Shown here: piece after piece, positions 37,849 to 46,108 of the stretch
Layout of the letters: each line of letters begins with the position of its first letter
How positions within the stretch are numbered: the first letter of the stretch is position 1
From: Fructobacillus sp. EFB-N1
GTDB lineage: Bacteria > Bacillota > Bacilli > Lactobacillales > Lactobacillaceae
Direction: 5' to 3'
Length of the DNA: 64,000 nt
NCBI RefSeq assembly: GCF_001038455.1
Contig: NZ_LDUY01000001.1
Location: 1 to 64,000, forward strand
Notes under the pieces: generated by a model
Told to the model about the DNA's origin: nothing
Databases searched by the model: none
The model's input: only the letters and a program-made list of their open reading frames with translations
Position numbers and translations under genes: made by a program

Positions 37849-38069
37849 ATTTGAAGGCCAAGCCACTCAGGGCTTTGGCTTTTTCTTTTTGATGTGCATT
37901 TTCTAATTTTTTGCCAATTTTTGAGCTGAATCGAGTGCCTTTTGCCCAAGCTAGTGGATTTTATGTTAAACTAAATATAATTGAAATCGAGACAAGAAGG
38001 GGCTAATAATCCAATATGCCTTTTCAAGATGATTCGCTTTAAAAAGTAGTAACGACAAAAGGATAGAAC

Positions 38070-39971
38070 ATGACAGATTTAAGAATAATTCCCTTTGGGG
38101 GAGTGCGTGAAAACGGCAAAAACATGTATGCCGTTTCGGTCAACGATGAAATTTTCATCTTAGATGCCGGACTCAAGTACCCCGAAACGGAACAACTCGG
38201 GATTGACGTTGTCATCCCTGATTTTGAGTACCTCGTTAATAACCAAGAAAAAATTGCTGGAATCTTTTTAACACACGGCCATGCAGATTCTATTGGTGCT
38301 TTGCCATACTTGTTGCAACAGCTTCAAGTGCCAATTTTTGGTTCTGAATTGACCATTGCCTTGGCCAAATTAGCCATCCAAGGCGAAGCCGACTTAAAGG
38401 CTTTTGATGATTTTCACCTGGTTAATGAAAATACTGAAATTGATTTTGGGGCCGTTAAGGTGTCATTCTTCAATACCACACATACAATTCCTGAAGCTTT
38501 AGGGGTTGTTTTGGGAACGGATGAGGGTCAGATTGTTTATACTGGTCACTTTAAGTTTGACCAAACGGCGGAAGCTTCTTACCAAACAAATTACGCTCGT
38601 TTGGCTGAAATTGGTGCCAAGCCAGTTTTGGCATTGCTAGCTGATGCGGCTGGAACCGAAGACATCGGTAAGCCGATGGTCAGCGAGAAGAAGATTCACC
38701 AGTATGTTGAAGACAGCTTTGTAGCCGCCAAGGGCAAGCGGATTATTGTGGCTGTTGTCGCTTCTAATATTCAGCGTGTTCAGCAGGTGATTGATGCGAC
38801 GGCAAAGACCCACCGACGCCTGATTTTCTCTGGGCAAGATGTGGAACAAATCGTTCATGCCGCTTTGAATTTGGGTAAGTTGAACTTGCCAATGCCAAAG
38901 GAAGAACTGTTTGCTGATTTGAAAGACTTAGAGACGTTGCCGGCTGGTCAAATTGTTGTTTTGGAAACCGGCAAGATGGGGGAACCCGTTAAGAATTTGC
39001 ACAAGATGGCGAAGGGTGAAAATCCCAATATCAGCTTGGGCGATTCTGATTTGGTCTTTATTGCAACAACACCGTCCTTTGCTGTTGAATCTTATGTGGC
39101 ACAAACACGAAACTTGCTCTTCCAACAAGGTGCTGATGTCAAGCAGATTTCAACTGATTTACGGTCATCTGGCCACGGATCAGCTGAAGACGTGCAGATG
39201 ATGATTAATTTCATGAAGCCGGAATTCTTCTTCCCTGTTTCTGGTGAATTTCGTGTGATGGTAACGGCAAAGGCTGCTGCCGAGGAAGTTAATATTCCAG
39301 TTAAAAAGATTATTATGGCTAAACGTGGCGACCAGTACGTTTATGATGGCCAAACCTTTGAAAAGAAGGGTGGCTTTACGATTGGCGAAACCATGATTGA
39401 TGGTGATTCTTTGAATGATATCGGCAATGTGGTCCTTCGCGACCGCCGAATTTTGTCTGAAGATGGTGTCTTTGTGACGGTGGTGACGATTGATCGCAAA
39501 AAGCGCAAGGTCGTGTCAAAGCCAAAGATGACGTCTCGTGGTTTTGTCTATGTGAAGGCGAACCGTGACTTGATGAAGGAAGCTGGCAAGCTGACGATTG
39601 ATGCAATTGAAGACTATTTGAAAAATGCCAAGGCCTTTGACTGGAACGAGTTGAAGAATGGCGTTCGCGAATCATTGTCTCGTTTCTTGTTTAATGAGAC
39701 TCGTCGCCGGCCAATGGTAATGCCTGTGGTAATGGAAGTTAACCAAAACCGCCGACCACACCACACCAAGGGTCAGGAAACGGCCGGTCAAAAGGGCAAG
39801 AAGGCAAACGGAAATAAAGACCAAAAGAAGGGTCAAAAGAATCCGGGCCAAAATAACAACCAAAAGAAGCAAAATAGTCAAGCAAAGCAAAATAAGCCTA
39901 AGAGCCAGGGCAACAAGGCTAAAGGTCAAAAGAATCAAAACCAAGCCAAGCAACAAGCAGCAAACCAATAA
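38070..39971 (+). CDS. rnjB: Ribonuclease J, J2-like
   Basis: The 633-residue metallo-beta-lactamase/beta-CASP protein belongs to the RNase J family of mRNA decay and rRNA processing. The fold is complete to about residue 555 (RRRPMVMPVVMEV), followed by an 80-residue tail rich in Lys, Gln and Asn. The metal motif reads THGHADSIGALPYLL, so the last His of HxHxDH is Ser. The later TGD motif is TGHFKFDQ. These changes and the overall sequence match the poorly active J2 branch, which partners J1. AAAGGATAG precedes the ATG. A terminator and a tRNA-like relic follow. Confidence 0.88.
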   Translation: MTDLRIIPFGGVRENGKNMYAVSVNDEIFILDAGLKYPETEQLGIDVVIPDFEYLVNNQEKIAGIFLTHGHADSIGALPYLLQQLQVPIFGSELTIALAKLAIQGEADLKAFDDFHLVNENTEIDFGAVKVSFFNTTHTIPEALGVVLGTDEGQIVYTGHFKFDQTAEASYQTNYARLAEIGAKPVLALLADAAGTEDIGKPMVSEKKIHQYVEDSFVAAKGKRIIVAVVASNIQRVQQVIDATAKTHRRLIFSGQDVEQIVHAALNLGKLNLPMPKEELFADLKDLETLPAGQIVVLETGKMGEPVKNLHKMAKGENPNISLGDSDLVFIATTPSFAVESYVAQTRNLLFQQGADVKQISTDLRSSGHGSAEDVQMMINFMKPEFFFPVSGEFRVMVTAKAAAEEVNIPVKKIIMAKRGDQYVYDGQTFEKKGGFTIGETMIDGDSLNDIGNVVLRDRRILSEDGVFVTVVTIDRKKRKVVSKPKMTSRGFVYVKANRDLMKEAGKLTIDAIEDYLKNAKAFDWNELKNGVRESLSRFLFNETRRRPMVMPVVMEVNQNRRPHHTKGQETAGQKGKKANGNKDQKKGQKNPGQNNNQKKQNSQAKQNKPKSQGNKAKGQKNQNQAKQQAANQ

Positions 39972-39981
39972 TTAAAACTGA

Positions 39982-40029
39982 AAGTGGCTCAACGGGTTCG
40001 ATTCCTGTCATCGGCATTTTTAGTCACTT
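39982..40029 (+). other. tRNA 3'-end relic (T-arm and acceptor strand)
   Basis: At 39992-40016 the sequence folds as a tRNA T-arm (ACGGG, loop TTCGATT, CCTGT). It is followed by a 7-base acceptor strand CATCGGC and discriminator A. No 5' half exists: the upstream bases are the end of the RNase J gene. The relic is enclosed by complementary AAGTGGCT (39982-39989) and AGTCACTT (40022-40029). Such fragments are typically left at integration sites. The parent tRNA would start GCCGATG, perhaps tRNA-Thr, which is uncertain. Confidence 0.55.
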
Positions 40030-40050
40030 GCAGTTATAAATCATTTTGAG

Positions 40051-40076
40051 AAAAGACCCGTCAGGGCCTTTTTTCT
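40051..40076 (+). terminator. Terminator after the RNase J gene
   Basis: AAG-CCC/GGG-CTT stem with a TTTTTT tail, upstream of the promoter of the next gene. Confidence 0.8.
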
Positions 40077-40126
40077 TTGTTAGAATAGAGGCGCAAGTTG
40101 CCTTATTAGAGTAAAAGGAGTTTCAC

Positions 40127-41035
40127 TTGGAAAAGACATTGATTGAAATCAAAGATCAGGCTGAGGCCGAGTTTAACCAGGAACATTACCACCAGGCAGC
40201 TGATTTATTTGTGACAGTTTACCAAGAAGAGCAAAGTTTGGCTGTTAATCGCCAATTGGTGCTGGCTTTAAAAGAGGACCAGCAATACCAACTGGCAAAA
40301 GATTACGCCACTGATTTTTTGTCGGATTATGCCCAACATGAAAATCTGTTCTTACTGTATTTTGACCTGCTTTTGCAAATACAAAACTTCGTGTCCGCCC
40401 AACAATGGACCTTGCAGAGTCCAAACCAAGCTCTGATAGAAGATTTGTTAGCACAGATTCGGGGCAGCGAAAGGAAGGCCGAAGACCAACAAGGACAGAC
40501 GCTCAAGACGATTGCTCAGCATTTTTACCATCTGAGCGATGAATCAATGGTTGCCCAGCAGGAACGCTACCAACAAGCCTTTCACTTGCCCGTAGCTACT
40601 TTTGTGACGGGGGCGAAATTCTTACTGGTTGATCCCTTTGCAAGTCCATTGATGCGCAGCACGCTTTTGAGTGACTTGCAGGAGCTCGGGGAAACCGGGG
40701 GAGTCACCTATCAGTGGCTTGACCAACAGCGCTACCAAATCGATTTGCAGGCCATCTTGCCACTGTTCTCAAATCAGTCCTTTCAAAAACTGGTTGCAGC
40801 TTTAGATGACCAGGTTGGCCAAGAAGACCCAATTGCCTACCAGGCTTTGTTTGATCAGCTACGCTTAGAGGCCATGTTATTGTTCCCACGGCTAGAAGAA
40901 AGTATCTTGGATGCCACGGCCTGGGTGGATGCTGATTTGTCAGCCTTTTATCAGGAACAAGCACCGGAAGAAGAGGCCAAACAAAAGCAGGCACACGACT
41001 TGGTTTTGCAGGCATTGAGTGAACTGGCAGGGTAG
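40127..41035 (+). CDS. TPR-like protein
   Basis: The 302-residue soluble protein is predicted to be almost fully helical. The N-terminal AEAEFNQEHYHQAADLFVTVYQEE (about 11-34) and QQYQLAKDYATDFLSDY match tetratricopeptide helices; the rest is Gln- and Leu-rich. The start is TTG at 40127, six bases after AAAGGAG. An extended -10 (TGT-TAGAAT near 40078) lies upstream. No enzymatic motif is seen. Placement between RNase J and tuf suggests a housekeeping role, but none can be named. Confidence 0.7.
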   Translation: MEKTLIEIKDQAEAEFNQEHYHQAADLFVTVYQEEQSLAVNRQLVLALKEDQQYQLAKDYATDFLSDYAQHENLFLLYFDLLLQIQNFVSAQQWTLQSPNQALIEDLLAQIRGSERKAEDQQGQTLKTIAQHFYHLSDESMVAQQERYQQAFHLPVATFVTGAKFLLVDPFASPLMRSTLLSDLQELGETGGVTYQWLDQQRYQIDLQAILPLFSNQSFQKLVAALDDQVGQEDPIAYQALFDQLRLEAMLLFPRLEESILDATAWVDADLSAFYQEQAPEEEAKQKQAHDLVLQALSELAG

Positions 41036-41057
41036 TAAACCCCTTAGGAAATGGGTG

Positions 41058-41086
41058 TTTACAAAGATTCGAGAACTTAGTATAAT
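41058..41086 (+). promoter_or_regulatory. tuf promoter P1
   Basis: TTTACA, a 17-bp spacer and a perfect TATAAT, 126 bases before the tuf start. Confidence 0.82.
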
Positions 41087-41125
41087 AAGTGTCGGCTTAA
41101 GTGCCAGAAAAACGCAGTTTAATGG

Positions 41126-41154
41126 TTGCCTTTATGGCCCAGGCGTTGTAAAAT
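41126..41154 (+). promoter_or_regulatory. tuf promoter P2
   Basis: TTGCCT, a 17-bp spacer and TAAAAT, 58 bases before the tuf start; a weaker second promoter. Confidence 0.5.
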
Positions 41155-41211
41155 ATAAACATACGATTTTCTCGGGACAAAAACTGAGAGATAAAATTGG
41201 AGGAAACTACA

Positions 41212-42399
41212 TTGGCTAAGGAAACTTACGTTCGCAATAAGCCCCACGTTAACATCGGTACGATCGGACACGTCGATCACGGAAAGACTACTTTGACTGC
41301 TGCTATCTCAAAGGTATTGGCAGAAAAAGATGGTGGAACTGCTACTGATTTCGCTGAAATCGATAACGCTCCTGAAGAAAAGGAACGTGGTATCACGATC
41401 AACACGTCTCACATCGAATATGAGACTGATACTCGTCACTACGCCCACATTGATGCCCCTGGTCACGCGGATTACGTTAAGAACATGATCACTGGTGCTG
41501 CACAAATGGATGGTGCCATCTTAGTTGTTGCCGCAACTGATGGTCCTATGCCACAAACTCGTGAGCACATCTTGTTAGCTCGCCAGGTTGGTGTTGAACA
41601 TTTGGTTGTCTTCTTGAACAAGACTGACTTGGTTGACGATGAAGAATTGATCGACTTGGTTGAAATGGAAGTTCGTGAATTGCTTTCAGAATATGATTTC
41701 CCAGGCGATGACATTCCTGTTATCAAGGGTTCAGCTTTGAAGGCTTTGGAAGGTGATGAAGAACAAGCTAAGGTCATCTTGGAATTGATGGACGCTGTTG
41801 ATTCATACATCCCAACTCCAGCACGTGAAGATGACAAGCCATTCTTGATGCCTGTCGAAGACGTATTTACGATTACTGGTCGTGGTACTGTTGCTTCTGG
41901 TCGTGTTGACCGTGGTGTTTTGACAACTGGTACTGAAGTTGAAATCGTTGGTTTGAAGGATGAAATCCAAAAGACTACGGTTACTGGAATCGAAATGTTC
42001 CGTAAGACTTTGGAAGAAGCTCAAGCTGGTGACAACATTGGTGCCTTGCTCCGTGGTGTTGACCGTGACCAGATCGAACGTGGTCAAGTTTTGGCTGCTC
42101 CTGGTTCAATCAAGACTCACAAGAAGTTCATGGCCGAAGTTTATGTTTTGACTAAGGACGAAGGTGGTCGTCATACACCATTCTTCACTAACTACCGTCC
42201 ACAATTCTACTTCCACACCACTGATGTTACTGGTGTTGTTGAATTGCCAGCCGGTGTTGAAATGGTTATGCCTGGTGACCAAGTAACGTTCGACGTTGAA
42301 TTGATCGCACCAGTTGCCATTGAAAAGGGATTGAAGTTTACTGTTCGTGAAGGTGGCCACACTGTTGGTGCCGGAACTGTTACTGAAATCGAAGAATAA
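41212..42399 (+). CDS. tuf: Translation elongation factor Tu
   Basis: The 395-residue GTPase carries aminoacyl-tRNA to the ribosome. The G-domain has [10 protein letters not shown] near 19-28, the effector region [13 protein letters not shown] and [13 protein letters not shown], and [10 protein letters not shown]. Domain 2/3 motifs are complete, ending [10 protein letters not shown]. The start is TTG at 41212 because GGAGG lies six to ten bases upstream; a TTG at 41197 would overlap that site. A TTG start is unusual for so abundant a protein and is offset by two promoters and a strong ribosome-binding site. Confidence 0.98.
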   Translation: MAKETYVRNKPHVNIGTIGHVDHGKTTLTAAISKVLAEKDGGTATDFAEIDNAPEEKERGITINTSHIEYETDTRHYAHIDAPGHADYVKNMITGAAQMDGAILVVAATDGPMPQTREHILLARQVGVEHLVVFLNKTDLVDDEELIDLVEMEVRELLSEYDFPGDDIPVIKGSALKALEGDEEQAKVILELMDAVDSYIPTPAREDDKPFLMPVEDVFTITGRGTVASGRVDRGVLTTGTEVEIVGLKDEIQKTTVTGIEMFRKTLEEAQAGDNIGALLRGVDRDQIERGQVLAAPGSIKTHKKFMAEVYVLTKDEGGRHTPFFTNYRPQFYFHTTDVTGVVELPAGVEMVMPGDQVTFDVELIAPVAIEKGLKFTVREGGHTVGAGTVTEIEE

Positions 42400-42415
42400 T
42401 TTATTATCTCTTCAA

Positions 42416-42441
42416 AAAAGTCCACTTTAGTGGGCTTTTTC
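42416..42441 (+). terminator. tuf terminator
   Basis: AAAAAGTCCAC/GTGGGCTTTTT hairpin 17 bases after the tuf stop. Confidence 0.92.
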
Positions 42442-42471
42442 TTTTTGCTTAAAATTGCTAGATTTAAACTA

Positions 42472-42516
42472 AAAACCCGCAACTGTCAGTAATTACTGAA
42501 CAGCCAGCGGGCTTTT
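42472..42516 (-). terminator. Terminator of the 43-residue minus-strand ORF
   Basis: A long stem pairs CCCGC with GCGGG around an inner CTGT...CAGTAATTACTG...ACAG hairpin. On the minus strand it is followed by five Ts. Confidence 0.8.
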
Positions 42517-42523
42517 GTAAGTT

Positions 42524-42655
42524 TTATTTGTCTTTTTTAATACCCAAAGCCTTATCGCGAGCTTCCTTATCTTGCTTCGTATCAAGAATGGGTAGGTCGA
42601 TGAGGTCTTCTAAGGGTGTATTAATGTGCTCTTCTTGGTTGACAATTCGTCCCAT
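42524..42655 (-). CDS. Small hypothetical protein, 43 residues
   Basis: A reading frame from ATG 42655 to TAA 42524 encodes MGRIVNQEEHINTPLEDLID followed by LPILDTKQDKEARDKALGIKKDK. GGAGG stands seven bases before the ATG and its own terminator follows directly. The protein is charged, without membrane segments or cysteines. Good translation signals and a dedicated terminator make it a likely real gene. Its function is unknown. Confidence 0.7.
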   Translation of the reverse strand: MGRIVNQEEHINTPLEDLIDLPILDTKQDKEARDKALGIKKDK

Positions 42656-42719
42656 GAATTTTGCCTCCGTTTTTGTTGATTGGCGCTATTATACCATTTT
42701 ACGAATTGATATGCTGGGA

Positions 42720-43244
42720 CTAATCGTCTTTGCGTTCAATCAAATAGGTTAAGTCAGAATGAGTTTGGTAGCTAGCCTTATCCGTATCGTTTGTAATGGA
42801 GACGTCGAAGTTGACTGCCTGTTGGTTACGGGTTAAGTTGACAATCAAGAGACCGTCATCTTTAAGGTGGTCCCAAAGAAGGGTGATTTGTTCGTTAAGC
42901 GTTTCTCGGTTAGGAAGGGAAGTGCCAGTGTCAGAGCCATAGTCAAGAATGGCGAGGTCAAGCTTTGAAACTTTACCAATTTGTGCTTGCAGCTTGTCTT
43001 GTGTCAAAACACCGTTAATCACGTCAACGCGGTCTTGTAAACCTGCCATAAAAAGAGAAGAAGCGATTTGATTCGCATTTTCTTTCTCTTCGCTAAAGGT
43101 CAAAACTTGGCCTTGTGAGCCCACACGGCTCGATAGAAAGCGTGTGTTTAAGCCGATACCAGCAGCACCATCCACAACGAGGTTACCAGGTTCGACCGTT
43201 TCTTCAAGTGTACTTTGAATAAAATGTCGATTTGAAATTTGCAT
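42720..43244 (-). CDS. YtqB-like class I SAM methyltransferase
   Basis: The 174-residue Rossmann-fold protein belongs to the group annotated as rRNA or tRNA methylase (YtqB). The N-terminus is MQISNRHFIQSTLEETVEPG. The SAM motif is VVDGAAGIGLNTRFLS at about 23-38, diverged from the usual Asn-containing GNGHDT. The second motif DYGSDTGTS also differs from the family NLGYLPGG. It may be a divergent or altered enzyme. AAGGAG precedes the ATG. It is divergent from leuS. Confidence 0.8.
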   Translation of the reverse strand: MQISNRHFIQSTLEETVEPGNLVVDGAAGIGLNTRFLSSRVGSQGQVLTFSEEKENANQIASSLFMAGLQDRVDVINGVLTQDKLQAQIGKVSKLDLAILDYGSDTGTSLPNRETLNEQITLLWDHLKDDGLLIVNLTRNQQAVNFDVSITNDTDKASYQTHSDLTYLIERKDD

Positions 43245-43297
43245 CGCGAGCTCCTTTTTCTTTTCTAATCTATAGTATACGAATTTTTACTGATTTA

Positions 43298-43306
43298 TGC
43301 TATAAT
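43298..43306 (+). promoter_or_regulatory. leuS extended -10 promoter
   Basis: TGC-TATAAT immediately upstream of the T-box leader; no convincing -35. Confidence 0.65.
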
Positions 43307-43315
43307 AAAGGTAGT

Positions 43316-43547
43316 TTTCAACAATAGTAGTGATTGCGGAGCATCAGAAAGTAAGCGGGGCTGGAAGCTTACCAACCAAAATCATGAACTCGGTTGAAAC
43401 CCCTACCGGTGAAGTGGAGTAGTCGGTACGTCTTGCTGCGTTAAGGCAACTTCGAGGTTCAAGAAATTGAACAAAACGTAGGTGGTACCGCGATGACAAT
43501 CGCCCTATGTTAGGCCCAAGTGGCTTAACATGGGGCGTTTTTTAGTA
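43316..43547 (+). ncRNA. Leucine T-box leader
   Basis: The tRNA-sensing leader regulates leuS. The T-box proper AGGTGGTACCGCG is at 43480-43492. A terminator hairpin (43501-43537) followed by six Ts competes with the antiterminator. In Stem I the likely specifier codon is CTC (43389-43391), a leucine codon, which matches the downstream gene. Uncharged tRNA-Leu would stabilise readthrough. Confidence 0.92.
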
Positions 43548-43561
43548 GATGGAGGAATAAA

Positions 43562-45994
43562 ATGGGATACGATCACAAAGCAATTGAGAAGAAGTGGCAA
43601 AATTTTTGGGATGAGGATCAAACCTTTGTAGCACCAGATAAATCAGATAAGGAAAAGTTTTATGCTTTAGACATGTTTCCGTATCCATCTGGTCAAGGAT
43701 TACATGTTGGTCACCCAGAAGGGTATACGGCCACGGATATCGTATCGCGTTTTAAGCGTGCTCGTGGCTTTAATGTTTTGCATCCAATGGGTTGGGATGC
43801 TTTTGGTTTGCCAGCCGAACAGTATGCTTTGAAGACGGGTCACAACCCCGCAACCTTTACAGACGAAAATATTCAAACCTTTAAGAACCAAGTGAAGTCA
43901 TTAGGCTTCTCTTATGACTGGAACCGTGAAATTAAGACAACTGACCCTAGCTATTACAAGTGGACGCAATGGATCTTTGAAAAGCTCTATGAAATGGGCT
44001 TGGCTTATGAAGATGAAATCATGGTCAACTGGGCTCCTGATTTTCCAGGTGGTGGCTTGGTTGTTGCTAACGAAGAAGTGATTAATGGCAAGACGGAGCG
44101 TGGGGGCTACCCTGTTTACCGCAAGCCGATGAAGCAATGGGTTCTGCGGATTACGGCCTATGCGGACCGCTTGATTGATGACTTGGATGATTTGGATTGG
44201 CCTGAAGCGATTAAGGAGCAACAGCGTCATTGGATTGGCCGCTCAATCGGTGCTTCCATTCGCTTTGCGGTTGATGGACATGATGGTAAGCAGATTGAAG
44301 TCTTCTCAACTCGTCCAGATACGTTGTTTGGTGCTTCTTACCTGGTTTTGTCACCAGAACACGATTTGGTTGATCAAATCACCACTGCTGATCAAAAGGC
44401 AGCTGTAGCGACTTATCAAGAAGAAATTGCCACTAAGTCTGACTTGGAGCGAACTGATTTGAATAAAGATAAGTCAGGGGTCTTCACTGGGGCTTATGCA
44501 AAGAATCCAGTTAACGGTGAATTGTTGCCAATCTGGATTGCCGACTATGTCTTGGCTTCTTATGGAACCGGAGCCGTGATGGGTGTGCCAGCCCACGATC
44601 AGCGTGATTACGACTTTGCTAAGAAATTTGACTTGCGCATTACGCCAGTTATCGAAGGTGGCGACATTGACAAGGAAGCTTATAGTGGCGAGGGCGTTCA
44701 CATTAACTCAGGCTTCGTAGATGGCTTGGGCAAGCAAGAGGCCATCGACAAGATGATTGCTTGGTTGGAAGAAAATTGTGCCGGTGAAAAGAAGGTCAAC
44801 TACCGCTTGCGTGATTGGATTTTCTCTCGCCAGCGTTACTGGGGTGAACCAATCCCTGTTATTCACTGGGAAGATGGCACACAGACATTGGTCCCAGAGG
44901 ATGAGTTGCCACTACGTTTGCCAGAAATGACAGAAGAGCAATTGAAGCCTTCTGGTACTGGTGAATCACCATTGGCCAATGCCAAGGACTGGCTGGAAGT
45001 CACTCGTGAAGATGGCATGAAGGGTCGTCGCGAAACCAACACCATGCCACAATGGGCTGGATCATCATGGTATTTCTTACGCTATATCGATGCAAAGAAT
45101 GGCGAGGCTTTGGCCGACCCTGAAAAATTAGCTTACTGGAAGAACGTCGACTTGTACGTCGGTGGAGCAGAACACGCGGTTTTGCATCTCTTGTATGCCC
45201 GTTTCTGGAACAAGGTCTTGTATGATCTTGGCGTGGTGAAGGACAAGGAACCATTCCAAAAGTTGGTTAACCAAGGAATGATTTTGGGTGCTAACCATGA
45301 AAAGATGTCAAAGTCGAAGGGCAACGTGGTAAACCCAGATGATATCGTGAACGAATATGGGGCTGACACGCTTCGAATTTATGAAATGTTTATGGGCCCA
45401 TTGACTCAGAACAAGCCATGGTCTGAAGAAGGGGTGACAGGATCTCGTCGTTGGTTAGACCGTGTTTGGCGCTTGCTCATCAATGAAGATGGTTCCATAA
45501 CGGACAAGTTGACGGATAAGGCCGATGACACGCTCAAGAAGGAATACAACTTGACGGTCAAGAAGGTCACGGAAGACTTGGAAAACATGCATTTCAACAC
45601 TGCCATCTCAACGTTGATGGTCTTTGTCAATGATGCTTACAAGGAAGACAAGCTTCCAGCCGCTTACATGGAAGGCTTTGTGCAAATGTTAGCACCGTTT
45701 GCACCACACTTGGCCGAAGAATTGTGGCAAAAGTTGACGGGTTCAAAGGAATCCATCACTTATGTTGCCTGGCCAACTTATGATGAAGAAGCCTTGGTCG
45801 ATGATACAAAGGAAATCATCTTCCAGGTGAACGGCAAGGTCCGTTCAAAGCAGGTCTTACCAGCTGATGCCAGTCAGGACGACTTGATTGCAGCAGCAAA
45901 GGCTGATGAAAAGGTTCAAAAGAACTTGGATGGCTTGGAAATCAAAAAAATTATTGCCATTCCAGGTAAGTTCGTTAATATTGTTGCGAAGTAA
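43562..45994 (+). CDS. leuS: Leucyl-tRNA synthetase
   Basis: The 810-residue class I synthetase charges tRNA-Leu. The HIGH motif is HVGH in [20 protein letters not shown] near 48-51. A CP1 editing domain (about 220-400) has the [19 protein letters not shown] pattern. The KMSKS motif is in [14 protein letters not shown] near 580. The C-terminus has [16 protein letters not shown], a feature of bacterial LeuRS. Expression is under the T-box leader. Confidence 0.98.
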   Translation: MGYDHKAIEKKWQNFWDEDQTFVAPDKSDKEKFYALDMFPYPSGQGLHVGHPEGYTATDIVSRFKRARGFNVLHPMGWDAFGLPAEQYALKTGHNPATFTDENIQTFKNQVKSLGFSYDWNREIKTTDPSYYKWTQWIFEKLYEMGLAYEDEIMVNWAPDFPGGGLVVANEEVINGKTERGGYPVYRKPMKQWVLRITAYADRLIDDLDDLDWPEAIKEQQRHWIGRSIGASIRFAVDGHDGKQIEVFSTRPDTLFGASYLVLSPEHDLVDQITTADQKAAVATYQEEIATKSDLERTDLNKDKSGVFTGAYAKNPVNGELLPIWIADYVLASYGTGAVMGVPAHDQRDYDFAKKFDLRITPVIEGGDIDKEAYSGEGVHINSGFVDGLGKQEAIDKMIAWLEENCAGEKKVNYRLRDWIFSRQRYWGEPIPVIHWEDGTQTLVPEDELPLRLPEMTEEQLKPSGTGESPLANAKDWLEVTREDGMKGRRETNTMPQWAGSSWYFLRYIDAKNGEALADPEKLAYWKNVDLYVGGAEHAVLHLLYARFWNKVLYDLGVVKDKEPFQKLVNQGMILGANHEKMSKSKGNVVNPDDIVNEYGADTLRIYEMFMGPLTQNKPWSEEGVTGSRRWLDRVWRLLINEDGSITDKLTDKADDTLKKEYNLTVKKVTEDLENMHFNTAISTLMVFVNDAYKEDKLPAAYMEGFVQMLAPFAPHLAEELWQKLTGSKESITYVAWPTYDEEALVDDTKEIIFQVNGKVRSKQVLPADASQDDLIAAAKADEKVQKNLDGLEIKKIIAIPGKFVNIVAK

Positions 45995-46050
45995 GAGCGA
46001 ACGTGTTATCTTGGTGTTTAGCTGATTTAATCGAAACAATCCAAGAATGG

Positions 46051-46084
46051 CCCGTTAGGAAGACGGTTTTTCCTTCCTAATGGG
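46051..46084 (+). terminator. Hairpin between leuS and the flippase gene
   Basis: CCCGTTAGGAAG/CTTCCTAATGGG forms a 12-bp stem. Within its 5' half, CCGT/ACGG followed by five Ts is a small alternative hairpin resembling a terminator. The two structures are mutually exclusive. Confidence 0.5.
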
Positions 46085-46108
46085 ATACATATTAAAGGTG
46101 ATACAGGT

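Noticed and set aside
38016..38042. Eight-codon ORF before the RNase J gene as a possible rpoY remnant
   Set aside because: It is too short, shows no similarity to the epsilon subunit, and the RNase J gene has its own good ribosome-binding site.
41197..41211. Upstream TTG start of tuf
   Set aside because: It coincides with the ribosome-binding site, and EF-Tu normally begins just before [11 protein letters not shown].
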